From positions 186,001 through 250,000 of the forward strand of contig JABTUC010000003.1 in the NCBI GenBank assembly GCA_015075545.1: DNA of 64,000 nt, given 5' to 3'. How positions within the stretch are numbered: position 1 is the stretch's first letter; every line of letters begins with the position of its first letter. Source of the stretch: Ideonella sp. GTDB taxonomy: Bacteria > Pseudomonadota > Gammaproteobacteria > Burkholderiales > Burkholderiaceae_C. The position numbers were made by a program, and so were the translations under genes. Positions 24,622-34,446 of the stretch are shown here, one piece after another. The notes under the pieces were generated by a model that searched no databases, was not told where the DNA came from, and worked only from the letters and a program-made list of their open reading frames with translations.

Positions 24622-26379
24622 ATGAAACTCAAACACAAACTGATGATCGGCCCGTACATCGCCGCGGCGATGCTGCTGGCCGCCGTGGGCGCCTGCATCG
24701 GCGTCTCCAGCCACTACAGCCAGGCCATCAACGCGCAGCAGCAGGAGGCGCGCGCCGGCGAGTCGACACTGCAGCAGGCCGGCGAACAGCTCAACGCCGA
24801 GCTGACGAGCCTGTACCGCACGATGTCGACCCCCGACGCGGTGACGGCCGAGGCGCGGCAGCAGCAGCGCGACCAGATGGACCTGCGCGTGCAGGCGCGC
24901 ATCAAGCGCGTGGCGCAGATCGCCTCGGCATCGGGCGACCCGTCGGCCATCGCCTCGGCCGAGGCGATCGAGCAGATGTCCGCCAGTTTCGTCGAGGCGG
25001 CCCGCACGGCACTCGACGCCGGCAGCGTGCGCGCCGCCGCCGGCGTCGCCGCGCTGGGCAACGCCGACTCCGAGTATCGGCAGCTCGCAGGGGCGATCGA
25101 GAGCGTGCTGCTGTCGGTGCGCGACCGCCACCAGAGCGACGACCAGACCATGCGCGCCCGGGCGCAGCAGGTGGCGCTGGGCTTCGGTGCACTGGCGTTC
25201 GTGGCCGCCGCCGGCGCCATCGGCCTGGCCTGGCGCGTGCAGCGCCGCGTGCTGGCCGATCTGCAGCAGGTGGCCGGCTGTGCCGCGCGCGTGGCCGATG
25301 GCGTGCTCGATGCCGTGGCGCACGACCAGCGCGACGACGAGCTGGGCGACGTGCTGCGCGCGCAGGCGACGATGGTCGAGCGCCTGCGCGCCATGGTGCG
25401 CCAGGTCAGCGAGAGCTCCGATTCGATCCGCGTGGCCAGCACCGAAGTGGCCAGCGGCAACGCCGACTTGAGCCAGCGCACCGAGCAGGCGGCCGCCAGC
25501 CTGCAGCGCAGCGCCAGCTCGATGGAGCAGCTCACCGGCACCGTGCGCCAGAGCGCGGACTCCGCCGCCCAGGCCAACCAGCTCGCCGCCTCGGCCTCCG
25601 GCGCGGCCACCCGCGGCGGCGCGGTCATGCAGCAGGTGGTCTCCAACATGAACGACATCGCCGCCGCCTCGCGGCGCATCGCCGACATCATCGGCACCAT
25701 CGACGGCATCGCCTTCCAGACCAACATCCTGGCGCTCAACGCCGCCGTCGAAGCCGCCCGCGCCGGCGAGCAGGGCCGCGGCTTCGCCGTCGTCGCCGGC
25801 GAGGTGCGCAACCTCGCACAGCGCTCGGCCGAGGCGGCCAAGGAAATCAAGTCGCTCATCGGCGACTCGGTGCACAAGGTCGACTCCGGGGCCAAGCTCG
25901 TGCGCGACGCCGGCACCGCCATGGACGAGATCGTCTCGGGCGTCAAGCGCGTCACCGACATCATCGGCGAGATCTCCGCGGCCGCCGCCGAGCAGCGCTC
26001 GGGCATCGAGCAGGTCAACGGCTCGGTCAGCGAACTCGAACAGATGACGCAGCAGAACGCCGCCCTCGTCGAGCAGTCCGCCGCCGCCGCCGAAAGCCTG
26101 CGCGAACAAGCCCACAAACTCGCCGCCGCCGTCGCCGGGTTCAAACTCGACGGCAACGCGGCGATCGTCGAGACGCTGACACCAGCCGCGTCGTCCCTTG
26201 GTGCACCCCTGTCGCACGCAGCGCCGAGCGCTGCGGCCGAGTACGGCCAGTCGGCCAGCCAGCCGTGGAATGGCGCCGAGCGGCGCGGCCCGCGGCGCGC
26301 CACCAACGTCACCCGCCTGCCGGCCGCCCCGCCTGCCGCTGCGGCCACCGGTACCGACGACGAGTGGGAGTCGTTCTGA
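24622..26379 (+). CDS. Methyl-accepting chemotaxis protein
   Basis: 585 residues. A TM helix (~7-29) begins the protein, then a periplasmic helical domain (~30-180), TM2 (~186-208), a HAMP (~210-262), and the signalling hairpin with [41 protein letters not shown] (~360-400). The C-terminal DEWESF resembles the xWxxF pentapeptide that docks CheR/CheB. Heptad-rich helices flank the hairpin. The ligand domain is a four-helix type. It is downstream of cheA (47 bp). Confidence 0.93.
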   Translation: MKLKHKLMIGPYIAAAMLLAAVGACIGVSSHYSQAINAQQQEARAGESTLQQAGEQLNAELTSLYRTMSTPDAVTAEARQQQRDQMDLRVQARIKRVAQIASASGDPSAIASAEAIEQMSASFVEAARTALDAGSVRAAAGVAALGNADSEYRQLAGAIESVLLSVRDRHQSDDQTMRARAQQVALGFGALAFVAAAGAIGLAWRVQRRVLADLQQVAGCAARVADGVLDAVAHDQRDDELGDVLRAQATMVERLRAMVRQVSESSDSIRVASTEVASGNADLSQRTEQAAASLQRSASSMEQLTGTVRQSADSAAQANQLAASASGAATRGGAVMQQVVSNMNDIAAASRRIADIIGTIDGIAFQTNILALNAAVEAARAGEQGRGFAVVAGEVRNLAQRSAEAAKEIKSLIGDSVHKVDSGAKLVRDAGTAMDEIVSGVKRVTDIIGEISAAAAEQRSGIEQVNGSVSELEQMTQQNAALVEQSAAAAESLREQAHKLAAAVAGFKLDGNAAIVETLTPAASSLGAPLSHAAPSAAAEYGQSASQPWNGAERRGPRRATNVTRLPAAPPAAAATGTDDEWESF

Positions 26380-26400
26380 CGGCCGCGCGCCGGCGGCGCC

Positions 26401-28962
26401 TCACTCCGGCGCGCGGCGCAGCGTCTCGATGACCGGGCGGCGCAGCACGCCGCGCAGCCCCAGCCAGCCGGCGGCCAGCGCCAGCAGCGCACCGGCTGCG
26501 GCACCGGCCAGCGGCACCCACGGCGAGGCGCGCCAGGCGAACTCGAACACGTAGCGCGCCAGCAGCGCGCCGACGATCACCGCGGCGCCCGCGGCCAGCA
26601 GCCCGGCTAGCGCACCGACGCCCAGCAGCTCGGCGCGCTGCACGCGCGCCAGCAGGCGCGCACCGGCGCCGAGCGCGCGCATCACCGCGTACTCGCGTTC
26701 GCGCGCCTCGCGCGTGGCGCTCACCGCAGCGAACAGCACTGCCAGCCCGGCGGCGAGCGTGAAGCCGAACAGGAACTCCACCGCGCGCACCACCTGGTCG
26801 AGCACCCGCTGCACCTGCGCGATCGACGCCGAGACGTCGATGGCGGTGATGTTGGGGAAATCACGCACCAGTGCGTTGTCGAAGCCCGGCGTGGCCGGCG
26901 CCCTGAACGCGCTGATGAAAGTGACCGGCAGGTCGTCGGCCATGTTCGCCAGCGGGAACAGCACGAAGAAGTTGACGCGCATCGAAGCCCAGTCGACCTT
27001 GCGCACGCTGGTGATGCGGCCTTCGACGGTGCGGCCGGCGATGTCGAATGCCAGGCGGTCGCCCAAGTGCAGGCCGAGCGTCTGCATCAGGCCCTGCTCG
27101 ACGCTCAGCGCGTCGGGTTCGCCGGCACGCCATTGTCCACCGACGATCGTGTTGTAGTCGGGTGCCTGCGCCTGGTGGCTGAGATTGAATTCGCGCTCGA
27201 CCAGGCGCTTGGCGCGATCGTCGCCGTACGAGTCCGGGTTCACCGGCTTGCCGTTCACGCTGACCAGGCGGCCGCGGATCATCGGGTACCAGTCGTAGCG
27301 TTCGACGCCGGCCGCGCGCAGCCGCTCGCGAAACGGCTGCGCCTGATCGGGCTGCAGGTTGATCACGAAGCGGTTGGGCGCATCGGCCGGCGTGGCGGCG
27401 CGCCAGCTCGCGATGAGGTCGGTGCGCAGCAGCACCAGCAGCGCCAGCGCCAGCAGCCCCACGCCGAGCGCCGACACCTGCAGCATCGCGAACGCCGGAC
27501 GGGCGGCCACCTGCCGCGTCGCCAGCAGCAGCCAGCGCGGCGCGCGCTCCTCGGGCACCGCCGCCTTCAGCGCGCGCACCGCCAGCCACGACAGCGCCGC
27601 CAGCACCAACACGGCGGCGGCGAAGCCGCCGACCGCCAGCGCCCCGAGCACCATGTCCGACGACACCGCGAGCAGCAACGCGGCGAAACCCGCGATGCCG
27701 GCGGCCAGCACCGCGATCGACGCCGGCCGCAGCGCGCCGACATCGCGACGGATCACGCGCAGCGGCGGCACCCGCGCCAGTTGCAGCACCGGTGGCAGGC
27801 CAAACGACGCCAGCAGCGTGACGCCGACGCCGAGCCCGAACCAGGCCGGCATCGCGCCGGGTGCGGGCAGCCGTGCGCCGTCGATCAGGCTGCCGAGCAG
27901 GTCGACGAACAACTGCTGCACGCCCAGGCCGAGCCCGACCCCGAGCACGCTGGCGATCACCGCGACGGCGCCGAACTCGAGCGCGTAGGCCCAGGCGATC
28001 GCGCGCTGCGGCGCACCGAGCACGCGCAGGATCGCGCAATCGTCGAGCCGGCGCTGCGCGAAGCTGCGTGCCGCGATGGCCACTGCCACCGCGGCCAGCA
28101 GTGCGGCCAGCAGCGCCACCAGGTTGAGGAACTTCTCGGCGCGGTCGAGCGTCTGCCGCATTCCTGGCCGACCGTCGGCGAGCGACTCGACGCGCAGGCC
28201 GCGAATCGCGTCGGCCTTCTGCGTGGCCTCGGCCCACGCCACGAACGCGGCCACCTGCGCGTCGCCGCGCGCGCCGTCGCCGGCCACCGCGAGGCGGTAG
28301 GTGATGCGGCTGCCGGGCTGCACGAGGCCGGTGGCGTCGAGGTCGGCCTGCGCGATCAGCACGCGCGGCGCGAAGGCCGAGAAGCCCGCGCCGCGATCGG
28401 GCTCGAGCGCGATCACGCGGTCGATCGTGAACTGCGCATCGCCGAGCAGCAGCGCGTCGCCGATCGACAACTGCAGCGCCGACAGCAGCGCCTCGTCGAC
28501 CCACGCGTGGCCGCGCGGCGGCGCCGCGGCCACCGAATGCTCGACGCCGTCGGCGCCGCGCAAGACGAGCTGGCCGCGCAACGGATAGGCCTCGCTTACC
28601 GCCTTCAGCGACACCAGCCGCGCCGCGCCGCCGCGCTGCTCGGCGGCGCGCGCCATGCTCGGAAACACCGCCGTCGTGGCGGTGCGCAGCCCGAGCGCCA
28701 CGGCGTGCGCGGCAAACGCCGGCGGCGCCGGCAGGTCGCTGGCGACGATGGCATCGCCGCCGAGCAGTGCGCGCGCGTCGCGCTGCAACGCGCCGTTGAG
28801 CCGGTCGGCGAGGAACGCCACCGCGGTCAGCGCGGCCACCGCGAGCATCACTGCCACCACCAGCAGCCGCAGTTCGCCGGCGCGCAGGTCGCGACGCAGC
28901 TGGCGCCCCGCCAGCGCGACGATGCCGACGTCGAGCCGGGGGCCCGGGTTGGGCTGAGTCAT
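26401..28962 (-). CDS. FtsX-like ABC transporter permease (YbbP-type)
   Basis: 853 residues, with two FtsX/MacB-type halves and about ten TM helices. Visible elements are the long extracytoplasmic loop between the first two TMs, LILRVLGAPQRAIAWAYALEFGAVAVIASVLG, and the C-terminal REREYAVMRALGAGARLL. Proteins of this type pair with a YbbA-like ATPase to form a lipid or lipoprotein exporter, or act as a regulator. No ATPase gene is present on either side, which is unusual since they are generally adjacent. The start ATG 28962 precedes a short hydrophilic segment and TM1. Confidence 0.88.
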   Translation of the reverse strand: MTQPNPGPRLDVGIVALAGRQLRRDLRAGELRLLVVAVMLAVAALTAVAFLADRLNGALQRDARALLGGDAIVASDLPAPPAFAAHAVALGLRTATTAVFPSMARAAEQRGGAARLVSLKAVSEAYPLRGQLVLRGADGVEHSVAAAPPRGHAWVDEALLSALQLSIGDALLLGDAQFTIDRVIALEPDRGAGFSAFAPRVLIAQADLDATGLVQPGSRITYRLAVAGDGARGDAQVAAFVAWAEATQKADAIRGLRVESLADGRPGMRQTLDRAEKFLNLVALLAALLAAVAVAIAARSFAQRRLDDCAILRVLGAPQRAIAWAYALEFGAVAVIASVLGVGLGLGVQQLFVDLLGSLIDGARLPAPGAMPAWFGLGVGVTLLASFGLPPVLQLARVPPLRVIRRDVGALRPASIAVLAAGIAGFAALLLAVSSDMVLGALAVGGFAAAVLVLAALSWLAVRALKAAVPEERAPRWLLLATRQVAARPAFAMLQVSALGVGLLALALLVLLRTDLIASWRAATPADAPNRFVINLQPDQAQPFRERLRAAGVERYDWYPMIRGRLVSVNGKPVNPDSYGDDRAKRLVEREFNLSHQAQAPDYNTIVGGQWRAGEPDALSVEQGLMQTLGLHLGDRLAFDIAGRTVEGRITSVRKVDWASMRVNFFVLFPLANMADDLPVTFISAFRAPATPGFDNALVRDFPNITAIDVSASIAQVQRVLDQVVRAVEFLFGFTLAAGLAVLFAAVSATREAREREYAVMRALGAGARLLARVQRAELLGVGALAGLLAAGAAVIVGALLARYVFEFAWRASPWVPLAGAAAGALLALAAGWLGLRGVLRRPVIETLRRAPE

Positions 28963-29010
28963 GGCCGCACGGTACACCAGCGCCGGCAGCCCTGACCCGC
29001 GCCCGACAAA

Positions 29011-29034
29011 GGCTTGCAACCCAGCGTGCAAGCC
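29011..29034. promoter_or_regulatory. 8-bp inverted repeat upstream of the dioxygenase gene
   Basis: GGCTTGCA (29011-29018) and TGCAAGCC (29027-29034), separated by 8 nt, form a perfect dyad in the divergent gap between the FtsX-type permease and the dioxygenase gene. It is a candidate operator for either gene. Confidence 0.4.
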
Positions 29035-29063
29035 GACTCAATGCGCGTCGTGGCGGCCGGTGC

Positions 29064-29069
29064 TGTAAT
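29064..29069 (+). promoter_or_regulatory. -10 box (TGTAAT) before the dioxygenase gene
   Basis: TGTAAT, with TG at the extended position (TGCTGTAAT), lies 6 nt before the ATG at 29076. This implies transcription starts at the initiation codon (leaderless). Confidence 0.45.
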
Positions 29070-29075
29070 GGCTGC

Positions 29076-29945
29076 ATGAACATGCTGCCTTCGCTGTTCG
29101 TTTCGCACGGCTCGCCGATGCTCGCGCTCGAGCCGGGCGCGGCCGGCGCCTTCATGCGGCAACTCGGACCGGCGCTCGACGCCGCGTTCGGGCGGCCGCG
29201 CGCGATCGTCGTCGCGTCGGCGCACTCGCTGACCCGCGAGCCGGTGCTGCTGGCCGCGCCGCACCACGACACGGTGCACGACTTCGGCGGCTTCCCGCCG
29301 GCGCTGTACGAACTGCGCTACGACGCGCCGGGCGCGCCCGCGCTGGCGCCGCGCGTGGCGCAGCTCGTGCGCGAAGCCGGGCTGCCGGTGCACACGGTGA
29401 ACGAAGGCGGCCTCGACCACGGCATCTGGGTGCCGCTGCGCTACGCGTACCCGCAGGCCGACGTGGCGGTGCTGCCGCTGGCGTTTGCGCCCGATTGGTC
29501 GCCGCAGAAGCTGTTCGCGCTCGGCCGTGCGCTCGCGCCGCTGCGCAGCGAAGGCATCCTGGTGATGGGCAGCGGCAGCATCACGCACAACCTGCGGCTG
29601 GTGTTCTCGCGCCGGCCGCACGCCGAGACCGCGCGCGACGACGACGAGCCCGAGATGCCCGAGAGCGCGGCGTTTCGCCGCTGGTTCGCCGAGCGCAGCG
29701 CCGCGCACGACACCGCGGCGCTGTTCGACTACCGCCAGCAGGCGCCGCACGCCGCGCTGATGCACCCCACCGACGAGCACCTGCTGCCTTGGTTCGTGGC
29801 CGCCGGCGCCGGCAGCGAAGGCCCGGCGCTGCGCGTGCACGACAGCGTGAGCGTGGGCTGCCTCGGCATGGACGCCTATGCGTTCGGCGCCGGCGCGCAG
29901 GCGCTGGCGCAGCGGCTCGCGGAGCCCGCCACCGCGCCGGCCTAG
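29076..29945 (+). CDS. Class III extradiol ring-cleavage dioxygenase (DODA/YgiD-like)
   Basis: 289 residues. The LigB-superfamily signature is SHGSPMLALEPG at the N-terminus, then VVASAHSLTREPVLL and HDFGGFPPALYELRYDAPG. ILVMGSGSITHNL and HPTDEHLLPWFVAAGAG add further metal-binding His and Glu. It is a 4,5-DOPA-dioxygenase-like or related catechol enzyme; the substrate may be an aromatic diol. It stands divergent from the permease gene. Confidence 0.9.
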   Translation: MNMLPSLFVSHGSPMLALEPGAAGAFMRQLGPALDAAFGRPRAIVVASAHSLTREPVLLAAPHHDTVHDFGGFPPALYELRYDAPGAPALAPRVAQLVREAGLPVHTVNEGGLDHGIWVPLRYAYPQADVAVLPLAFAPDWSPQKLFALGRALAPLRSEGILVMGSGSITHNLRLVFSRRPHAETARDDDEPEMPESAAFRRWFAERSAAHDTAALFDYRQQAPHAALMHPTDEHLLPWFVAAGAGSEGPALRVHDSVSVGCLGMDAYAFGAGAQALAQRLAEPATAPA

Positions 29946-29999
29946 GGCCCGCTCACACGACGGACAGGCTTCGGCGCCGAGGCGAGCGGCGCCGGCGCT

Positions 30000-31355
30000 T
30001 CACACCGGCGCCCCCGCCATCTGCACCCGAGGCAGGTCGGCGCGCACGCGCGGCAGGCTCGCGGGATGCCGATCGCGGATGAACGCGAGAAACCTCTCGC
30101 GGATGTCGCAGCGCAGATCCCACTCCGTCGAAGAATCCTTCGCGGTGGCGAGAACGCGAAGTTGGATCGTCCGTTCGGTGGCATCGCTCACCTGAAGATT
30201 CCAGAAGCTGCCGTCCCACAACGGATTGCCCTCGATGATGCGCTTGAGCGCATCGCGCCCCTCCTCCACGGGGAACGTGTAGTCGACCCAGATGTAGACC
30301 GACCCCAGGCGGTCGGCGGATGCGCGCGTCCAGTTCTGGAACGGCTTCTCGATGAAGTAGGTGACGGGCAGCACGAGCCGTCGCAGATCCCAGATGCGCA
30401 CCACCACATAGGTCAGCGTGATCTCCTCGACGCGGCCCCACTCGCCTTCGACGATGACGACGTCGTCGATGCGGATCGGCTGGGTGACGGCGATCTGGAA
30501 GCCGGCGACCAGCGTGGCGATGCTGCGCTGCGCGGCGAAGCCGAGGATCACGCCCGCAACGCCCGCCGAGGCGAGGATGCTGGTGCCGAAATGCCGCACC
30601 GAGTCGAACACCATCAGCATCGAGGCGGCGGTGAAGACCACGATGGCAGCGACCGCGACCTTCTTCAGCACCGTCACTTGCGTGTGCACCGCGCGCGCCT
30701 GCAGGTTGTCGCTGGCGTCGATGCGATAGCGCGCGAGGATCAGCGTCGAGAGCTGGTTCACGAGCTGCAGCACGATCGCGGCGACCGTGCCGATGAGCAG
30801 GATCGTCACCACGCGGCTGAACACCACCTGCAGATTCGACGACACCTCCAGCAGCGGCGCGTAGAGGATGACGGCCATCAGCGGCAGCGCGAGGCGGACG
30901 GCTCTGCCGGCAACCGGTAGCGCGAGGTCGTCCCAGCGGTTGTCGCTTCGCCCCGCCATGCCCGTGAGGCGCCGCTCGACGACCCGGCCGATGCGCGCGA
31001 GCAGCCACCACAGCGCGGCGATCGTCGTCAGGTCGCGCAGCCAAACCAGGGCCTGTATGGCCGGCGCCACCTGAGCGCCGGAAGCGGCCGCGTCGGCAAG
31101 CAGCAGCGAGATGGCCACGTACGGGCCGTAGATCCAGAGCAGGAATGCCCACTGCCCCAGCGACGCGGCGAGCAGGTGATCGATCCAGTGGCGCAGCGAC
31201 CACACCCCGGCGTCCGGCGGCGCTTCGGCGATGTGCGCAGCGCGCCGCTGCGTCCAGGCACGCAGCGCGAGGTAGCCCAGGGCAGTGACCACCAGTACGA
31301 CAGCCGCCTCCAGCCAGGTGCGCAGGTGAACTCCCAGGAACATGTCGTCGCTCAT
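30000..31355 (-). CDS. MscS-family mechanosensitive ion channel
   Basis: 451 residues. Several TM helices in the first 200 residues are followed by the pore helix region (ASAGVAGVILGFAAQRSIATLVAGFQIAVTQPIRIDD) and the MscS beta domain with VEGEWGRVEEITLTYVVVRIWDLRRLVLPVTYFIEKPFQNW. These are diagnostic of the MscS family, larger N-terminal variety. The C-terminal domain extends to residue 451. ATG 31355 was chosen; a GTG one codon earlier is also possible. It is convergent with the dioxygenase gene. Confidence 0.9.
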   Translation of the reverse strand: MSDDMFLGVHLRTWLEAAVVLVVTALGYLALRAWTQRRAAHIAEAPPDAGVWSLRHWIDHLLAASLGQWAFLLWIYGPYVAISLLLADAAASGAQVAPAIQALVWLRDLTTIAALWWLLARIGRVVERRLTGMAGRSDNRWDDLALPVAGRAVRLALPLMAVILYAPLLEVSSNLQVVFSRVVTILLIGTVAAIVLQLVNQLSTLILARYRIDASDNLQARAVHTQVTVLKKVAVAAIVVFTAASMLMVFDSVRHFGTSILASAGVAGVILGFAAQRSIATLVAGFQIAVTQPIRIDDVVIVEGEWGRVEEITLTYVVVRIWDLRRLVLPVTYFIEKPFQNWTRASADRLGSVYIWVDYTFPVEEGRDALKRIIEGNPLWDGSFWNLQVSDATERTIQLRVLATAKDSSTEWDLRCDIRERFLAFIRDRHPASLPRVRADLPRVQMAGAPV

Positions 31356-31512
31356 CACTCGTGACTCCTCTTTTCAGGATGACGGCGGCCGCGGGCGCGA
31401 CGCCTGTGGAAGGGTGTGGACCGCGTCCACGGGCGAAAGTGCCCGCATCGAAACCCCGCCATGCGTGCGTGGTGGACACGCGCGCCACAATGCGAGGCAC
31501 GGAGGCTGCCTC

Positions 31513-32022
31513 ATGAGCGTCGCGATCGATCGCTTCGGCCTGACCGCGCCGCAACCGGCGCCGGCCTGGTCGGTGAGCGAGTGGCTCAACACCACGCCGG
31601 CGCTGCCGGCGCCGACGCTCGAGCAACTGCGCGGCCGCGTGGTGGTGCTGCACGCGTTCCAGATGCTGTGCCCGGGCTGCGTGCTGCATGGGCTGCCGCA
31701 GGCCAAGCGCGTGCACGCGGCGTTCGACGCCGGCGAGGTCGCGGTGATCGGCCTGCACAGCGTGTTCGAGCACCACGAAGCGATGACGCGCACCTCGCTG
31801 GAGGCGTTTCTGTACGAGTTCCGCATCGGCTTCCCGGTGGCGATCGACGCCCCGGGCCGCGATGGCCCGATCCCGCAGACGATGAGCGCCTATGCGTTGC
31901 AGGGCACGCCGAGCCTGCTGCTGTTCGACCGCCGCGGCCGCCTGCGCCGCCACGGCTTCGGCGCCGAGGACGAGCTGATGCTCGGCGCCGCGATCGCCGC
32001 GCTGCTGGCCGAGCCGGCGTGA
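31513..32022 (+). CDS. Thioredoxin-fold redoxin
   Basis: 169 residues in a thioredoxin/peroxiredoxin-like fold. VVVLHAFQMLCPGCVLHGLPQAKRV holds the CPGC redox motif at ~53-56. PVAIDAPGRDG and YALQGTPSLLLFDRRGRLRRHG follow, with the TP cis-Pro. It resembles redoxins that lack a resolving Cys elsewhere, so the two Cys in CPGC are probably the active pair. It stands alone on the plus strand between the channel gene and the convergent Bug receptor gene. Confidence 0.82.
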   Translation: MSVAIDRFGLTAPQPAPAWSVSEWLNTTPALPAPTLEQLRGRVVVLHAFQMLCPGCVLHGLPQAKRVHAAFDAGEVAVIGLHSVFEHHEAMTRTSLEAFLYEFRIGFPVAIDAPGRDGPIPQTMSAYALQGTPSLLLFDRRGRLRRHGFGAEDELMLGAAIAALLAEPA

Positions 32023-32056
32023 GCGCCGGCCGGCAACGGACCCCGCTACAGCGCGT

Positions 32057-33040
32057 TCAGTCGTTGGCCTTGAAGCCGGTGGCCTTGACCAGCTTGGCCC
32101 AGCGCGCGCTCTCCTGCGCGATCGACGCCGCGAACGCGGCGCCCGATTCGGTGGGCACGTCGAAGCCCTGCTGCTCGAGCTTGGCGCGGTAGCCCGGGTC
32201 GGCCTGCGCCTTCACCGCCGCCGCGCCGATCGCGTCGAGCAGCGGCGCGGGCGTCGCCGCCGGTGCGAACAGGCCGAACCAGATGGTGGTGTCGAGCGCG
32301 GGGTAGCCCAGCTCGTGCAGTGTGGGCACCTGCGGCAGGAAGCGCGAGCGCTGCGCGCTGGTGACCGCGATCGCATGCAGCTTGCCGGCCTTGATGTGCT
32401 GGATAGAGGTCTGGATCTGTGTGAAGCCCAGCAGCACCTGCCCGCCGACGAGGTCGGTCACCTGCGGGGCCGAGCCCTTGTAGGGGATGTGCACCATGTC
32501 GAGCTTGAGCAGCTCGTTGAGCTGGAAGCCGAGAAACTGCGACGGCGTGCCCGGGCTGAACGACGCGTACGCCGCCTTCTGCGGGTTGGCCTTGGCCCAG
32601 GCCGCCAGCTCCGACAGCGTGCGTGCCGGCACCGACGGGTGCGTCACCAGCACCAGCGGCGCCTCGACGCCCTTGACGATGGGCTTGAAGTCCGAGGGCT
32701 TCCAGCGCAGCCTGTCGTACGCCGAGGGGTTGATGGTGACCATGCTCTGCGTGCCGATCCACAGCGTGGCGCCGTCGGCCGGTGCGTGCAGCACGGCCTC
32801 GGCGCTGATGTTGCCGTTGGCGCCGGGCTTGTTCTCGATCAGGAAGGTGCCGCCCGTCTGCTTGCCCAGTTGCTCGGCGAACGCGCGTGCATAGGCATCG
32901 ACTGCGCCGCCGGCCGGCGTGCCGACGACGAGGGTCACCGGCTTGGCGGGCCACGCCTGCGCCAGCGCGCCGGAGGCGGCGAGCCCCAGCGCCAGAAAAG
33001 CCGCCACCAAGCAGGCGGCCCGACGATTCGAGTGGTTCAT
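32057..33040 (-). CDS. Bug-family tricarboxylate-type periplasmic receptor (TctC-like)
   Basis: 327 residues with a signal peptide (MNHSNRRAACLVAAFLALGLAASGALAQ). The mature protein opens AWPAKPVTLVVGTPAGGAVD and has VIENKPGANGNISAEAV-type ligand loops and PYKGSAPQVTDLVGGQVLL. These are the Bug signature. The receptor would deliver an organic acid to a TctAB permease; no tctAB lies beside it, although the end of a TctA gene occurs at 63.8 kb. It is downstream of the sulfatase gene by 13 bp on the same strand. Confidence 0.92.
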   Translation of the reverse strand: MNHSNRRAACLVAAFLALGLAASGALAQAWPAKPVTLVVGTPAGGAVDAYARAFAEQLGKQTGGTFLIENKPGANGNISAEAVLHAPADGATLWIGTQSMVTINPSAYDRLRWKPSDFKPIVKGVEAPLVLVTHPSVPARTLSELAAWAKANPQKAAYASFSPGTPSQFLGFQLNELLKLDMVHIPYKGSAPQVTDLVGGQVLLGFTQIQTSIQHIKAGKLHAIAVTSAQRSRFLPQVPTLHELGYPALDTTIWFGLFAPAATPAPLLDAIGAAAVKAQADPGYRAKLEQQGFDVPTESGAAFAASIAQESARWAKLVKATGFKAND

Positions 33041-33053
33041 TTCGATCTCCTGG

Positions 33054-34346
33054 TCAGTTGGTCGGCCGCGGCATGTCGCGCTCGTCCCACAGCAGATGCA
33101 CCTGCGCTTCGGGCGGGATCGCGGGCATCGTCTGCTCCCACTGCTGCCACTGCGCGCGCATGGCAGCCAGCCGCTCGGGGTGGCGGCGGGCGAGGTTGGC
33201 GCGCTCGCGGCCGTCGGTGACCACCTCGAACAGATACTCGTGACCATCGACGCGCAGGTACTTCCACGGCCCTTGCACGCACGCCGCCTGCTGGCGGTGC
33301 TTCATGCGCCAGTACAGCGTGCGCTCGGGCGACCAGGCGGCGTCGGCCAGCAGCGGCGAGAGATCGACGCCGTCGGGCGGGTACTGCGCATCCGGCGCCA
33401 CGCCGGCTGCGGCCAGCATCGTCGGCATCCAGTCCATCGTCAGCGTCGGCCACTGGCTGTGGCCGCCAGCGGCAATGCGCGCCGGCCACCACGCGATCTG
33501 CGGCACGCGGATGCCGCCTTCGAGCAGATCCATCTTGCCGCCGACGAACGGCCAGTTGTTCGAGAAGCGCTCGCCGCCGTTGTCGCTGAGAAACACGATC
33601 ATCGTGTTCGCGCGCTGCGCCGGCGGCAGCGCCGCGACGATGCGGCCGATGCCTTCGTCCATGTGCTGGATCATGCGGCGGTAGATGTCGACCGAGCCGC
33701 CGTCGAGGTGCGCGATCGCCGAGCCGATGCGCGCCGATTCGGCGGCGTCGTCGCGCGTCTCCCACGGCCAGTGCGGCGACGTGTAGTGCACGCTCATGAA
33801 GAACGGCCGCGTGCCGCGATCGCGCGCCACGTACTCGACCGCACGCTCGGTGATGAGGTCGGTGAGGTAGCCCTGCTGGCGCGCCTCGCGCTCGCCGTCC
33901 CACAGGTCGTGCGCCCCGCCTGGCCCCACGTGCGAGAAGTAGTCGACCGCGCCGCCGAGCGGGCCGAAGAACTCGGCGTAGCCGCTGCGCAGCGGGCCGA
34001 AGTTCGGCGGCGCGCCGAGGTGCCACTTGCCGACCAGCGCGGTGTCGTAGCCCGCCGCGCGCAGCAGCGACGGCAGCGTCGGGTGCTCGGGCGGCAGCCC
34101 GAGCACGGCCGAGCGCCGGCCCAGCGGCTCTTCGGCGGCGCCGCGCAACCGGTACTGCCAGCGGCCGGTGATCAGCGCGAAGCGCGCCGGCGAGCACACC
34201 GGCGAGTTGGAATACGCGCGCGTGAAGCGCAGCCCCTCGCACGCCAGCCGGTCGAGCTGCGGCGACACGTCCGCCTCGCCGCCGTAGCAGCCGAGGTCGT
34301 GCGCGCCGAGATCGTCGGCGACGATGTAGATGAAGTTGGGCTGCAC
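33054..34346 (-). CDS. Sulfatase (formylglycine type)
   Basis: 430 residues from GTG 34346, which has GGAGGA 8-13 nt upstream. The N-terminal metal Asp pair is in IYIVADDLGAHDLG, and the formylglycine motif CSPAR (residues 51-55) follows in SNSPVCSPARFALITGR, so the Cys would be converted by a formylglycine-generating enzyme. ALVGKWHLG, PFFMSVHYTSPHWPW and FLSDNGGE provide the remaining active-site elements. It hydrolyses a sulfate ester of unknown kind. No signal peptide is visible. It precedes the Bug receptor gene in an apparent two-gene operon. Confidence 0.9.
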   Translation of the reverse strand: MQPNFIYIVADDLGAHDLGCYGGEADVSPQLDRLACEGLRFTRAYSNSPVCSPARFALITGRWQYRLRGAAEEPLGRRSAVLGLPPEHPTLPSLLRAAGYDTALVGKWHLGAPPNFGPLRSGYAEFFGPLGGAVDYFSHVGPGGAHDLWDGEREARQQGYLTDLITERAVEYVARDRGTRPFFMSVHYTSPHWPWETRDDAAESARIGSAIAHLDGGSVDIYRRMIQHMDEGIGRIVAALPPAQRANTMIVFLSDNGGERFSNNWPFVGGKMDLLEGGIRVPQIAWWPARIAAGGHSQWPTLTMDWMPTMLAAAGVAPDAQYPPDGVDLSPLLADAAWSPERTLYWRMKHRQQAACVQGPWKYLRVDGHEYLFEVVTDGRERANLARRHPERLAAMRAQWQQWEQTMPAIPPEAQVHLLWDERDMPRPTN

Positions 34347-34446
34347 CGGGGCGTCCTCCGATCGGGTCGAGACTGTGTCGCGCAGTATCGACGACGCTGC
34401 GATACCGCGCATCCGCGGCGGCCAGCCGCCTATTGCCGGGGCGGCG

